Shown piece by piece: positions 1 to 9,102 of a stretch of 36,350 nucleotides of DNA. The translations under genes were made by a program, and so were the position numbers. Origin of the DNA: Anaeromyxobacter soli. GTDB lineage: Bacteria; Myxococcota; Myxococcia; Myxococcales; Anaeromyxobacteraceae. Below the pieces are notes generated by a model. That model worked only from the letters and a program-made list of their open reading frames with translations, was not told where the DNA came from and ran no database searches. Positions within the stretch are counted from its first letter, which is position 1. Each line of letters begins with the position of its first letter. Where the stretch lies: assembly GCF_022808855.1 (NCBI RefSeq), contig NZ_JAKZLF010000005.1, forward strand, positions 51,127 through 87,476, read 5' to 3'.

Positions 1-108
1 CCCCCCCTCGCCCCCCCCGGCCCCCCCCCCCCCCCCCGCCGGGGCGCCGCCGCGGACGCGGCGAAGCCGCTCGCGGCGTCGCACGGGACCCGGCGAGCCG
101 GGGTGGGG
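1..108. other. C-rich contig edge without genes
   Basis: The first 38 bases are almost pure C with a few interruptions, followed by GC-rich sequence in which I see no gene. Homopolymer runs like this at a window edge usually mark the low-quality end of a draft contig, so these bases may not be reliable. Nothing regulatory can be supported here. Confidence 0.6.
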
Positions 109-152
109 CCCCGACGAGCTTCGCTCGGCGGGGCGGGGGACGCAGTCCCCCG
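109..152 (-). terminator. Double hairpin after the ACT-domain gene
   Basis: Two hairpins lie directly downstream of the minus-strand ACT gene, which stops at 154. The first is a perfect 8-bp stem (134-141 with 145-152, loop GCA). The second is an 11-bp stem with one mismatch (109-119 with 123-133, loop TTC). No T-tract follows on the minus strand, so this is a hairpin terminator by position and stem strength rather than a canonical intrinsic terminator. Confidence 0.5.
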
Positions 153-153
153 T

Positions 154-540
154 TTATCGGACTGCTTTCAGCGCAGTCTTGAGATCGGTGACGCCGAAGA
201 AGACGGTGGTCTTCCGGGCGGGCGCCGTCCCGATGAACACGTGGGTGATGTCCACGCCGGCCTTGCCGATCGCGGTCGCCGCGCGTCCGAGGGCGCCCGG
301 CTTGTCGGGCAGCTCGAGCTCCAGGACCTCCTGCTCCTCGGCCGGCCAGCCGCGCTTCGCGAGCACGCGCTTCGCAGCGGCCGCGCGGTCCACCACCATC
401 CGCACGACGCCCTCGTTCCCCTCGACCCAGGCGTTCACCGCGCGCAGGTTCACCTGCTTCTCGCCCAGCGCGGCGGCGATCTCTCCCAGCATGCCCGGCC
501 GGCTGGGCACGCGGATCTTCAGCTCCTTCGCTCTCGGCAT
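154..540 (-). CDS. Tandem ACT-domain protein
   Basis: A 128-residue protein made almost entirely of two ACT domains, about residues 5-65 and 72-128. The first opens with a beta strand and the turn 'PSRPGMLGEI'. The second repeats the pattern as 'ELPDKPGALGRAA'. ACT domains bind small ligands, usually amino acids, at dimer interfaces and regulate enzymes allosterically. Stand-alone tandem ACT proteins are common in bacteria, and for most the ligand is unknown. There is no catalytic domain, so a sensor or regulatory-subunit role is inferred. The gene stands alone on the minus strand with a double hairpin after its stop. The ATG at 540 has only a weak upstream purine stretch. Confidence 0.85.
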   Translation of the reverse strand: MPRAKELKIRVPSRPGMLGEIAAALGEKQVNLRAVNAWVEGNEGVVRMVVDRAAAAKRVLAKRGWPAEEQEVLELELPDKPGALGRAATAIGKAGVDITHVFIGTAPARKTTVFFGVTDLKTALKAVR

Positions 541-634
541 CGTCTTCCTCCCGACCCGACATCGCAGCGCGCTGCGCCGCTCGGGGCAAGCTCACGCAGA
601 GGGTGCGACTCTTCGTGCGCGCCGCCCTCGCGGA

Positions 635-654
635 GACCCTCCCCATGGAGGGTC
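635..654. other. Small perfect hairpin in the 541-834 gap
   Basis: GACCCTCC (635-642) pairs with GGAGGGTC (647-654) around a CCAT loop. A second near-palindrome lies at 716-733. Both sit in the 294-bp gap between the divergent ACT gene and the repeat lipoprotein, upstream of the latter's likely promoter. They could be operator sites or only reflect base composition. I see no gene in this gap. Confidence 0.3.
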
Positions 655-779
655 GGGCGTTCGCGGTAGATCGCTCGCCACAGTCACCGTGAGTCACTCG
701 CCGGCCGGACACGGGCCGGGGGTCCACCCCCGGTGCGGGTCCGTCGGACGGGCGACAGGCGCCCGCCTGCACCGCTGCC

Positions 780-785
780 TACCTT
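780..785 (+). promoter_or_regulatory. Putative -10 element of the repeat lipoprotein gene
   Basis: TACCTT lies 49 bases before the ATG at 835. The same hexamer occurs at 34657-34662 ahead of another secreted-protein gene in this window. No convincing -35 box is visible at 17 bases spacing, so the call rests on the -10 likeness, its position and its recurrence. Confidence 0.35.
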
Positions 786-834
786 CCGAGCCATCCAGCC
801 TTCGCCGGCCGTGTGCCGGGACATTGGGGGAAGC

Positions 835-3372
835 ATGCAGTCGAGATCGCTCGCCGGCCTGATGCTCGCCGCGCTCGTCGCGGCCTGTTCCAGCTCGAGC
901 CCGAGGAATGACCCGAAGCCCTGCAGCGAGACCTGCTCCGCGCCGAACCTCTGCGTGCGGGAGGTGTGCAGCCCACCCTCCTGCACGGACGGCGTGCGCG
1001 ACGGCGGCGAGTCCGACGTGGACTGCGGCGGCGCCTGCGCGCCGTGCCCGAGCGGCGGCGCCTGCACCGTGCCGGGCGACTGCGACTCCGGCGTCTGCTC
1101 GGGCGGCGCGTGCGCCGCGCCGACCTGCTCGGACGGCGTGACCAACGGCGCCGAGTCCGACGTGGACTGCGGCGGCGCCTGCGCGCCCTGCCCGGACGGC
1201 GCGGGCTGCGAGGGCGCGGGGGACTGCGCGTCCGGCGTGTGCGTGTCCGGCGCGTGCGCCGCGCCGACCTGCGGCGATCTGGTGAGGAACGGTGACGAGA
1301 CCGGCACCGACTGCGGCGGGCCCACCTGCGCCTCGTGCCCGAACGGCGGCGGGTGCGGCAGCGGTGCCGACTGCGCCTCGGGCACCTGCGCCGGCGGCAT
1401 CTGCGTGGCTCCGAGCTGCACCGACGGGAAGCTGAACGGGGACGAGACCGGCACCGACTGCGGCGGCACCTGCCCGCCGTGCGGCGCGGGGCAGGCCTGC
1501 GGCGTCCCGGCCGACTGCGCCTCGCAGGTGTGCACCGGCGGCGCGTGCCAGGCGCCGTCCTGCACGGACCTCGTGAAGAACGGCGACGAGAGCGACGTGG
1601 ACTGCGGCGGCAGCGCGTGCGCGGGCTGCGTCGACGGGTTCTCCTGCGGGGCTCCCGCCGACTGCGCCTCGGGGAAGTGCATCGCCGGCGTCTGCTACCC
1701 GCAGTTCTGCGGGAACGGGCGGCTGGACGGCGACGAGACGGACGTCGACTGCGGCGGGTCGTGTGCTCCTTGCGGCGACGGCGGGGCCTGCATCACCCCC
1801 GAGGACTGCTCCTCCGGCGTCTGCGCCGGCAACGCCTGCCAGGCCCCGACCTGCAGCGACGGCGTGAAGAACGGCGCCGAGACGGACGTGGACTGCGGCG
1901 GACCGACCTGCAATGCCTGCACGACGGGCTACCAGTGCGCGACCGGCACGGACTGCACCTCCGGCATCTGCGCGGACGGCGCCTGCCAGGCCCCGACCTG
2001 CGCCGATCAGGTGAGGAACGGGTTCGAGACCGGCGTGGACTGCGGCGGCTCCTGCGCCGGGTGCGCGGACGGCGGGCCCTGCAACGCCGGCCCTGACTGC
2101 GCGTCCGGCGTGTGCACCGGGAACGTCTGCCAGCCCCCGACCTGCACGGACGGCGTGAAGAACGGGGCGGAGACCGGCAAGGACTGCGGCGGCGGTACCT
2201 GCGCCGCCTGCGCGAACCGCGAGGGCTGCGCGAGCGACGCGGACTGCGCCTCCGGAGTCTGCGCGAGCGGCGTGTGCGTCGCCCCGACCTGCACGAACGG
2301 CCAGCCCGATCCGGGCGAGACCGGCCTCGACTGCGGCGGCCCGGATTGCGCTCCGTGCGGAGACGGCGGCGGCTGCGGGATCGGGAGCGACTGCGCGTCG
2401 AGCGTCTGCACGGGCGGCGTCTGCACGCCGGCGACCTGCGCCGACGGGACGAAGAACGGGAGCGAGAGCGACGTGGACTGCGGCGGCACGTGCCCGGACT
2501 GCGGCGCGAGCCGGGCCTGCGCCACCGCGTCGGACTGCGCCTCGCGGGTCTGCGTGAGCGGCGTGTGCCGCGCGCCGGCCTGCACGGACGCCGTGAAGAA
2601 CGGGAGCGAGAGCGACGTGGACTGCGGCGGGACCTGCCCGCAGTGTCCGCTGGGCCGGACCTGCACGACCCCCGCCGACTGCAACGCCGGCGCGTGCGTG
2701 GCCGGCAAGTGCTCCGCCTCGAGCTGCGTCGCGCTGAAGCGCACCGGGCTCAAGTTCCCCACCGGCACGTACCCCATCGCGCCGAACGGGACCTCCGCGC
2801 TCACCGCCTACTGCGACATGCGCACGCTCGGCGGCGGCTGGACGCTGGTCCTCCGCTCCACGCGCGGGGCGGAGTATCCGGCGAGCCTCGCCTACACGCA
2901 GTCCTACTCGGACTGGCTCACGTCCGGCGTGGGGAGCCCGGTGGTCGCGCCGAAGGTGCTCTCGGACCAGTACGTGTTCCCGCTCGAGGAGCTGCGCCGC
3001 CTCACCCTCCTCCGGAACGCGTACCTGCGCTTCTCCGCGGACGGCGTCACGCAGGTCGCGCGGCTCCGCAAGGCGAGGCTGGCCGCGGACTACGCCATCG
3101 CCGGCCAGAACGCGCTCGCGGTCGCCGAGGCGCTGTGCGGGCCGCAGTCCACCACGAGCTGCTTCCTGCGCGATCGCGGGATGCCGTTCGCCGCGCCGGG
3201 CAGCCCGGCCGGCCCGGCCGACGCGTGCGTCGCCGCGAACGGCGGCGTCGGGTTCTGGTACGACCCGAACGGCTGCTACTCGCACGATCCGTTCCGCGTG
3301 GAGGACGGGGCGGCGTTCTCGGGGACGACGGCGGCGCCGGCGACGCAGCACTGGACGTGGTGGGTGCGCTGA
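835..3372 (+). CDS. Cys-rich repeat lipoprotein with fibrinogen-like C-terminal domain
   Basis: The start is placed at the ATG at 835 because GGGGGA lies just upstream and a lipoprotein signal follows at once, with Cys at 'LVAACSSSS'; the frame stays open further upstream but encodes only basic filler. The protein is 845 residues. After the lipobox come twelve tandem units of about 48 residues (residues ~50-630). Each has eight cysteines in the pattern C-DG-(K/R)NG-E-(S/T)-D-DCGG-C-C-G-C-DC-SGVC-G-C. The C-terminal ~213 residues carry the fibrinogen-related signature 'YCDM' at Tyr659 followed by 'GGGWTLVLR', and end in Trp-rich sequence, matching the usual length of fibrinogen C-terminal domains, which bind glycans or proteins. 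I infer a disulphide-rigidified stalk displaying a binding head on the outer membrane. No partner gene is adjacent. Confidence 0.85.
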   Translation: MQSRSLAGLMLAALVAACSSSSPRNDPKPCSETCSAPNLCVREVCSPPSCTDGVRDGGESDVDCGGACAPCPSGGACTVPGDCDSGVCSGGACAAPTCSDGVTNGAESDVDCGGACAPCPDGAGCEGAGDCASGVCVSGACAAPTCGDLVRNGDETGTDCGGPTCASCPNGGGCGSGADCASGTCAGGICVAPSCTDGKLNGDETGTDCGGTCPPCGAGQACGVPADCASQVCTGGACQAPSCTDLVKNGDESDVDCGGSACAGCVDGFSCGAPADCASGKCIAGVCYPQFCGNGRLDGDETDVDCGGSCAPCGDGGACITPEDCSSGVCAGNACQAPTCSDGVKNGAETDVDCGGPTCNACTTGYQCATGTDCTSGICADGACQAPTCADQVRNGFETGVDCGGSCAGCADGGPCNAGPDCASGVCTGNVCQPPTCTDGVKNGAETGKDCGGGTCAACANREGCASDADCASGVCASGVCVAPTCTNGQPDPGETGLDCGGPDCAPCGDGGGCGIGSDCASSVCTGGVCTPATCADGTKNGSESDVDCGGTCPDCGASRACATASDCASRVCVSGVCRAPACTDAVKNGSESDVDCGGTCPQCPLGRTCTTPADCNAGACVAGKCSASSCVALKRTGLKFPTGTYPIAPNGTSALTAYCDMRTLGGGWTLVLRSTRGAEYPASLAYTQSYSDWLTSGVGSPVVAPKVLSDQYVFPLEELRRLTLLRNAYLRFSADGVTQVARLRKARLAADYAIAGQNALAVAEALCGPQSTTSCFLRDRGMPFAAPGSPAGPADACVAANGGVGFWYDPNGCYSHDPFRVEDGAAFSGTTAAPATQHWTWWVR
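982..2722 (+). repeat. Twelve in-frame tandem repeats of about 145 bp
   Basis: Twelve units of about 141-147 bp encode the 8-Cys module of the lipoprotein. The best conserved core in DNA is around GTGGACTGCGGCGG. The units differ at many positions, including between neighbours, so the array is not freshly duplicated. Repeat number could still vary by recombination, and short-read assembly across it should be treated with care. Confidence 0.85.
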
Positions 3373-3444
3373 CGGCGAGCAGCGTCCGGGACGGCGCCCT
3401 GCCGCCCCGGGCGCTCTGGCCGCGCGCGGTGGCGGGCGCGCCCC

Positions 3445-3885
3445 TCACGCTCGGTGGGCGGGCGCGCCGACCACCTCGCGGAACGCCGCGGGCATCGTCA
3501 CGACCCGGCGCGCCGCGTAGTCGAAGAAGACGATCCCGGTCTTCACCCGCGCGATCTCCTGCCCCGTCGCGACGTCCGCGATCCGGTACAGGAGATCGCA
3601 GCCGCGCGTCCGGACGTCGTCCGCGGCGAGCTCGACCGCGAGCGTCATGCCGTACCGGCCCTCGGCCCGGTACACGATGGCCGCGTCGACCATGATGATC
3701 CCGGCGCCCGCCACGTCGAGCTCCGTGAAGCCGTGGGCCGCGAGGAAGCGGACGCGCGCCTCGTGCGCGATGGAGAGGACGGCGTCGTTGCCGAGGTGGC
3801 CGCCGTAGTTCACGTCGCCGATGCGGACGGGGAGCTCGGTGCGGAAGAGGAACGTGTCCGGGAGCGCGATCTCGACGCGGGCCAT
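3445..3885 (-). CDS. Hotdog-fold acyl-CoA thioesterase
   Basis: A 146-residue protein of the 4-hydroxybenzoyl-CoA thioesterase-like hotdog family. The N-terminal pattern 'RIGDVNYGGHLGNDAVL' is the classic hotdog entry: strand, Asp, then the helix carrying Gly-His. The usual strands follow, such as 'IIMVDAAIVYRAEG' and 'GIVFFDYAAR'. Members hydrolyse acyl-CoA thioesters in the cytoplasm; the chain-length specificity here cannot be read. The start at 3885 (MARVEIA) matches the family length. The open frame continues 37 codons upstream, but that part is Arg/Ser-rich and unlike the family. No Shine-Dalgarno is clear. The gene stands alone, divergent from the exported CHC-motif protein. Confidence 0.85.
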   Translation of the reverse strand: MARVEIALPDTFLFRTELPVRIGDVNYGGHLGNDAVLSIAHEARVRFLAAHGFTELDVAGAGIIMVDAAIVYRAEGRYGMTLAVELAADDVRTRGCDLLYRIADVATGQEIARVKTGIVFFDYAARRVVTMPAAFREVVGAPAHRA

Positions 3886-4082
3886 CGCCCACCCGTACCG
3901 CGAAAGCGCCCGCGCGGGCGAGGACGACCGTCGCCGGCGGCAGCGCCGCGCGTGAGACGGGAGCTCTGCCGAGGTATGGCGCGCGCGTGACGGCAAACCC
4001 TCCCCGCCCGCTGCGCGTGCGCCTGCCCGTCCGCCCGGCGGCGCTGACCGCCGCCGCGTTGTCCTGGCCCCCGCTCCCCGGG

Positions 4083-4088
4083 TAGGCT
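4083..4088 (+). promoter_or_regulatory. Putative -10 of a near-leaderless transcript
   Basis: TAGGCT ends nine bases before the ATG at 4098, and no Shine-Dalgarno sequence lies between. A -10 box so close to the start codon would put the transcription start at or within a few bases of the ATG, giving a leaderless mRNA. The arrangement resembles that before the gene at 9103. Confidence 0.4.
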
Positions 4089-4097
4089 GCCGCGCGC

Positions 4098-4823
4098 ATG
4101 ATCCCCATCAGGTGTTCGCTCCTCGTCGCCGCCCTCGCCCTGGCCGGGCCCGCGCTCGCGCAGTCGTACCTCATGAAGCCGGGCGCGGAGACGGCGGCCA
4201 GCGGAGAGGCGGCCCCGGGGGCCGGGACGAAATCGACGGCAGGCTGCCACTGCTTCCGCGATCGCACCTTCGAGCTCGAGCGCCCGGCCGCAGCCGACCC
4301 GTACATCCTCGCGACGACGCGCAGCTCGCTCCTCTCCGCGGCGTTCGGTCCCGGCAAGGCGAGCCTCGTCCAGGCGGTGATGACCGGGACCGCGCCCGAG
4401 GACCTGTGGATCGCGCACTTCGCCGCGGCGCGATCCGGCGGCGATGCGGGCGCGCTGCTCGAGGCGAAGGGCGCGAAGGGCGCCTGGAAGCCGGCGCTCG
4501 CGGGCGCGAAGGGGCTCGACGGCCCGTTCGCGGCCGCGCTCGCGCGCGGCGCGCCGGATCGAGAGCTCGCCGGGATCGCCGTGGACGACGTGCTCGTCCG
4601 CCGTGCCGGCGCGAGCGCGGAGGCCGTGCGCGCGGTGCGGCAGGCGGGCGCGTCCACGGAGGAGACGATCCTCGCCACCGTCCTCTCGAGGAAGCTCGGC
4701 TCCCCGGCCGTGCCGCTCGTGCAGAAGGTCCGGAGTGGCCAGGCGACCTGGGGCCGCGTGCTGAACGACGCGGGCCTCGTGCCGAAGCAGATGGACGGGA
4801 TCGTGCGCGAGATCGTGCGCTGA
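4098..4823 (+). CDS. Exported protein with CHC motif, function unknown
   Basis: A 241-residue protein with a clear signal peptide (hydrophobic 'LLVAALALAGPALA', likely cleavage before QSYL). The mature N-terminus is a Gly/Ala/Thr-rich linker followed by Cys50-His51-Cys52-Phe, the only cysteines outside the signal peptide. A CXC pair with a central His could bind metal or form a strained disulphide, but nothing else identifies a family. The rest is helical, Ala-rich sequence with a 'SLVQAVMTG' segment and a C-terminal 'GRVLNDAGLVPKQMDGI' stretch. I do not recognise the family. The gene ends 23 bp from a convergent operon. There is no Shine-Dalgarno, but a -10-like TAGGCT lies nine bases upstream, so translation may be leaderless. 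Confidence 0.75.
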   Translation: MIPIRCSLLVAALALAGPALAQSYLMKPGAETAASGEAAPGAGTKSTAGCHCFRDRTFELERPAAADPYILATTRSSLLSAAFGPGKASLVQAVMTGTAPEDLWIAHFAAARSGGDAGALLEAKGAKGAWKPALAGAKGLDGPFAAALARGAPDRELAGIAVDDVLVRRAGASAEAVRAVRQAGASTEETILATVLSRKLGSPAVPLVQKVRSGQATWGRVLNDAGLVPKQMDGIVREIVR

Positions 4824-4846
4824 TCCTGGTGCGCGGCGCTGCCCGT

Positions 4847-5551
4847 TCACGCGGCGCGCCCGTCCCGCAGGGCGCGGGCTCGCTCGCGCGCGCGCCGGAG
4901 CGGCTCGGGCATGAGGGTGCCCAGCGTCGTCGCCAGGACGAGGCCCGCCGCGACGTCGGGCGTCGTCCGCCACGCCGCGTGCGCCACGATCGGCCGGACG
5001 CCTCGGCGGATCCGCAGCCAGCACGCGAGCTCCTCGCCGTCGCGTGCGAGCGGAGCCCGCGCGCCGGCGCGGTCCTCCGGCGGTGGTCCCGCCGCGACGA
5101 GCGGTCTCTGCGTCACGCCGATCGAGGGCACGTCGAGGATCGCGCCCAGCATGACGGCGAGCCCCGCGCCGCGCGGGTGATCGCGCCCGGCCGCGTGGAC
5201 GAGGAGCACGTCCGGGGGCTCGGGCAGGGCGGCGACGGCCGCGGCGAGGAGCGGCCCCTCGCGCAGCGCGAGCAGCCCGCTCTCGAACCCGGCGCCGAGA
5301 GGACCGCTCGCGTCCCCGTACACGAGCACGCACGGCGCCCCGGCGCCCACCTCCACGAGCGCAGCGGCGGCGAACCCGTCCTCGCCCTCGCCTCCCGTCC
5401 TCCCGCGCCCCGCGACGAGGGCGCAGCCGGCGACGCGGAGCCGCTCGCCCTCCCACCGCCACGGCGGCGGGCGCGTCCGACCGAGCGACGCCTGTGCCGC
5501 CTCGAGCTCCGCCCGCGTGCGCGGCCAGGCCGGCGGCGAGGCGGTGCTCAA
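4847..5551 (-). CDS. Endonuclease V homologue lacking active-site residues
   Basis: A 234-residue protein that aligns by eye with endonuclease V (Nfi), which nicks DNA next to deoxyinosine and is also an inosine ribonuclease. The core 'PDVLLVHAAGRDHPRG' followed by 'ILDVPSIGV' corresponds to E. coli PDLVFVDGHGISHPRR and LVDVPTIGV, and the C-terminus also follows the family. Key residues are changed: E. coli Asp35 becomes Ala44, Asp110 becomes His119, the catalytic His214 position is Trp194, and the PYIP wedge is absent. Only the Glu89 equivalent (Glu98) is kept. It is therefore probably not an active nuclease of the usual type, though it could still bind nucleic acid. The start is a TTG whose TGA overlap with the PEBP stop (TTGA) implies translational coupling. 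It is the last gene of an aldo/keto reductase-PEBP operon. Confidence 0.75.
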   Translation of the reverse strand: MSTASPPAWPRTRAELEAAQASLGRTRPPPWRWEGERLRVAGCALVAGRGRTGGEGEDGFAAAALVEVGAGAPCVLVYGDASGPLGAGFESGLLALREGPLLAAAVAALPEPPDVLLVHAAGRDHPRGAGLAVMLGAILDVPSIGVTQRPLVAAGPPPEDRAGARAPLARDGEELACWLRIRRGVRPIVAHAAWRTTPDVAAGLVLATTLGTLMPEPLRRARERARALRDGRAA

Positions 5552-6027
5552 GGCTTCTTCTTCTGGTACGTCCCCATGAGCCGCGCCTCCTCGAGGACGT
5601 GCCCCTTCATCGCCGCCTCGAGCTTCGCCTTCGTCGGGTGTCCGAGATCCGGCAGCGCGGTGTCGAGCGCATACAGCTTGAAGAAGTAGCGGTGCCGCCC
5701 GATGGGCGGGCACGGGCCGCCGTAGCCGGTCCGCTTCCAGTCGTTCGTCCCCTCGCGCGCGCCCGCCGGCAGCGCCTTCGCCTGGGCGGCCTCCGGGAGG
5801 CCCTTCGCGTCCGGCGCGAGCCCGTAGAGCACCCAGTGCACGTAGGTCATCTTGGGCGCCTTCGGGTCCGGCGCGTCCGGATCGTCCACGATGAGCGCGA
5901 GGCTCTTCGCGCCGGCCGGGATCCCCGACCACGCGAGCGCGGGCGAGGTGTCCTTGCCCTCGCACGTGTGGACGAGCGGGATCTCGCCTCCGTCCTCGAA
6001 CGCGGTGGAGCGGATCGACATCGCCAT
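5548..6027 (-). CDS. PEBP family protein (YbhB/YbcL-like)
   Basis: A 159-residue protein of the phosphatidylethanolamine-binding protein / Raf kinase inhibitor-like family. It shows the signature 'DDPDAPDP' at residues 48-55, the ligand-pocket His64 in 'HWVLYG', and the 'GPCPP-G-HRYFFKLYALD' block near 103-120. Bacterial members are small soluble proteins of uncertain role; anion or lipid head-group binding is the family inference. The ATG at 6027 has a strong GGGGAGG four bases upstream. An alternative GTG at 6114 overlaps the stop of the aldo/keto reductase (GTGA) but would add a 29-residue extension unlike the family and has no ribosome site. The stop overlaps the TTG start of the endonuclease V homologue. 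Confidence 0.88.
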   Translation of the reverse strand: MAMSIRSTAFEDGGEIPLVHTCEGKDTSPALAWSGIPAGAKSLALIVDDPDAPDPKAPKMTYVHWVLYGLAPDAKGLPEAAQAKALPAGAREGTNDWKRTGYGGPCPPIGRHRYFFKLYALDTALPDLGHPTKAKLEAAMKGHVLEEARLMGTYQKKKP

Positions 6028-6110
6028 GGCGCCTCCCCTCTCTCCCGCCGCGGTGATCGACTCCGTCGCCGCGGCCACGAGCACCCCTCGGCGCACCCGC
6101 GCCCCGGGCG

Positions 6111-7097
<987 letters not shown>

Positions 7098-7233
7098 TGC
7101 CCACCTCCGACGTGGAGTGGTGCTCCCGTCGCCCGCCGCGCGCAACCGCCGTCGTGTCGCAGCGCCGGCGGTCGGGGGACGTGCGGCAGGCGCGCCGGTT
7201 CCTTATCACTCCGGCGAAGGACCCGGAGGCAGG

Positions 7234-7380
7234 ATGGACATCGACCCCATCGCGGTGATCGGCGCGCTCGTGCTCACGCTCCTCGGCGTGCTGCTGACGG
7301 GCCCCGGGCTGTGGAGCGAGAAGTGGGGCTGGGGGATGCTCGACCGGCGCAAGGACGAGCGGGAGAAGCCCATCGAGTGA
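7234..7380 (+). CDS. Small single-pass membrane protein, 48 residues
   Basis: The start at 7234 has an excellent ribosome-binding site (GGAGGCAGG directly before the ATG). The 48-residue product has a short acidic N-terminus, one hydrophobic helix ('IAVIGALVLTLLGVLLTG', residues 6-23), and a charged tail with Trp residues and 'DRRKDEREKP'. I recognise no family. The strong ribosome site and the helix followed by a basic tail argue that it is real. It ends 24 bp from the convergent DUF475 gene and is divergent from the aldo/keto reductase operon. A TATCAC at 7204-7209 could be its -10 element. Confidence 0.65.
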   Translation: MDIDPIAVIGALVLTLLGVLLTGPGLWSEKWGWGMLDRRKDEREKPIE

Positions 7381-7404
7381 GCCGCCTGGGGCCCGCGGTC
7401 GCCG

Positions 7405-8469
7405 TCAGCGGACCGGCCGCGCCGCCTGGTAGCGCCGGTTGAAGCGGATCGACGACCAGAGCGAGAGCCCGATGAACGCCGCCCCGACGAGCCCGGTGAA
7501 CGCCTCCGGCACGTGCATGGCGGTGCCCATGAACATGAGCAGCGCGAGCGCGCCGATGGCGTAGAACGCGCCGTGCTCGAGGTAGCGGTACGACGCGAGC
7601 GTGCCGTGCTCGACGAGCATCACCGTCAGGCTCCGGACGAACATGGCCCCGATGCCGAGGCCGATGGCGATGATGAAGAGGTTGTTCGTGAGCGCGAACG
7701 CGCCGATGACGCCGTCGAAGCTGAAGCTCGCGTCGAGCACCTCGAGGTAGAGGAAGCTCGCCGCGCTCGCCCGGTGGACGTTTCGCATCGCCTCCTCGCC
7801 GACCTCCATCGCCGTGCCGATCCCGTCCACGGCGATGAACGTGACGATCCCGAAGATCCCGGCGACGAGGAACGCCTCGTGCTCGCCGGCCGGGACGAAC
7901 CGCGAGAACCCGTAGATGACGAGCAGCATGAGGCCGAGCTCGGCGGCGTCGACCTTGCCGAGCTTCGCGAGCCCGATCTCGAGCCCCCGCAGCCAGTGGA
8001 TCTCCTTCTCCTCGTCGAAGAAGTACCCGAGGCAGACCATGCCGAGGAACGCGCCGCCGAACGCGCCCAGCACGGTGTGCGCGCTCGTCAGGATCCGGGC
8101 GTACTCGGTGGGATCGAGGGCCGCGAGGCGCAGCGCCTCCTGCGGCCCGACGCGCGCGACGACGCTCACCACGAGGAGCGGGAACACGAGCCGCATCCCG
8201 AACACCGCGATGGCGATGCCCCAGGTGAGGAAGCGGTGGCGCCAGACCGGCGTCATGTCCCGGAGCACCGTGGCGTTCACCACCGCGTTGTCGAAGGAGA
8301 GCGACGTCTCGAGCACGCCGAGGACCGCCACGATGAACACCGTCCCGAGCACCCCGGCGACCGTCCCGTGGTAGTAGACGCCGAGCGCCGCGCCCGCGAG
8401 GAGCGAGACGGCGGTGAAGACGAGCGAGCCTGAGAAGAAGCGGAGGGTCTCGGAGCGGGAGTTGGCCAT
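7405..8469 (-). CDS. DUF475 / TerC-like integral membrane protein
   Basis: A 354-residue polytopic inner-membrane protein with about nine hydrophobic helices. Two similar acidic motifs mark the DUF475 branch of the TerC superfamily: 'LETSLSFDNAVVNA' near residue 53 and 'LDASFSFDGVIGAFALTNN' near 243. The family is linked to metal-ion homeostasis and tellurite resistance; the transported ion for DUF475 members is not established. The start at 8469 (MANSRSE) is chosen because family sequence begins there. A GTG at 8568 overlaps the stop of the upstream VOC gene as GTGA and would add 33 basic residues. Neither start has a good Shine-Dalgarno, so the N-terminus is uncertain. It is probably cotranscribed with the VOC gene. 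Confidence 0.88.
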   Translation of the reverse strand: MANSRSETLRFFSGSLVFTAVSLLAGAALGVYYHGTVAGVLGTVFIVAVLGVLETSLSFDNAVVNATVLRDMTPVWRHRFLTWGIAIAVFGMRLVFPLLVVSVVARVGPQEALRLAALDPTEYARILTSAHTVLGAFGGAFLGMVCLGYFFDEEKEIHWLRGLEIGLAKLGKVDAAELGLMLLVIYGFSRFVPAGEHEAFLVAGIFGIVTFIAVDGIGTAMEVGEEAMRNVHRASAASFLYLEVLDASFSFDGVIGAFALTNNLFIIAIGLGIGAMFVRSLTVMLVEHGTLASYRYLEHGAFYAIGALALLMFMGTAMHVPEAFTGLVGAAFIGLSLWSSIRFNRRYQAARPVR

Positions 8470-8564
8470 CGCGGGAGGAGCCGCGCGGCCGGCGGCGCGA
8501 CGGGGCGCATCATGCCGCTCGGCGGGCCGGCTGGCAACGGACGGCGGCGGGCGCCGCCGCGCCG

Positions 8565-8957
8565 TCACAGCCCGCGGATGGGCTGCCCGAACGTGAACTC
8601 GACGAGGTGACCGTCGGGATCGCGGACCATCGTGACGTACCCGATGTCACCGCCCCCGTCGAACGGCGGCTCGGCGAGGATGCCGAGCCGCGCGCCCTCC
8701 GCGGCGATGCGGTCCACCTCGGCGCGCGCGTCGCACTGGAACCCGAGGTGGTCGAGCCGGAAGTCCACGCGCGTCAGGTAGAGCACGAGCACGAACGCGG
8801 GCGTGCCCTCGGGGCGCGCGGCCGGCGCGAGCCACACGGTGTGCCCGTCCGGCCGGCCGTCCCGGACCACCTCCAGGCCGCAGAACCGGCGGTAGAAGGC
8901 GATCGAGCGCTCGAGCTCCGCGACCTTGACGACCACGTGCGTCCAGCGGGCGGCCAT
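8565..8957 (-). CDS. VOC (glyoxalase/dioxygenase fold) protein
   Basis: A 130-residue single-chain vicinal-oxygen-chelate protein with paired beta-alpha-beta-beta-beta modules. The metal-ligand positions are readable: His7 in 'WTHVVVKV', His70 in 'RLDHLGF', and Glu120 in 'GHLVEFTFG', with the typical 'VRDPDGHLVEF' ending. The family includes glyoxalase I, fosfomycin-resistance thiol transferases and extradiol dioxygenases, and the substrate here cannot be assigned. The full-length ATG is at 8957. A GATACT-like -10 (8964-8969 on the minus strand) lies six bases upstream, so the transcript may be nearly leaderless. The TGA stop overlaps a GTG that could start a longer form of the DUF475 protein. 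Confidence 0.88.
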   Translation of the reverse strand: MAARWTHVVVKVAELERSIAFYRRFCGLEVVRDGRPDGHTVWLAPAARPEGTPAFVLVLYLTRVDFRLDHLGFQCDARAEVDRIAAEGARLGILAEPPFDGGGDIGYVTMVRDPDGHLVEFTFGQPIRGL

Positions 8958-9087
8958 GACCGCAGTATCTCCGCGGCGCGGCGAATGTCACCCGCCTCCG
9001 CTCCCTCGCGCGGCCCGCTCCGCTCCATGACCCCGGCGCCGGGCCGGGGCGCCGCTCGCTCCCGGCCCGCGGACCCCGGCCCCGGGT

Positions 9088-9093
9088 TATCGT
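9088..9093 (+). promoter_or_regulatory. Putative -10 of a near-leaderless transcript
   Basis: TATCGT ends nine bases before the ATG at 9103, with only a C/G-rich spacer and no Shine-Dalgarno between. The geometry matches the gene at 4098 and suggests a leaderless mRNA. Confidence 0.4.
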
Positions 9094-9102
9094 CCCCCGC
9101 GC

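Noticed and set aside
982..2722. CRISPR-like array of regular repeats
   Set aside because: The units are 141-147 bp, in frame, diverged throughout and encode a Cys-rich protein module. There are no short identical repeats with unique spacers.
694..3351. An 885-codon open frame antisense to the repeat lipoprotein
   Set aside because: Its translation is Arg/Ala/Val-rich low-complexity sequence that mirrors the Cys-repeat codons. It has no ribosome site or family match and is an effect of high GC at third positions.
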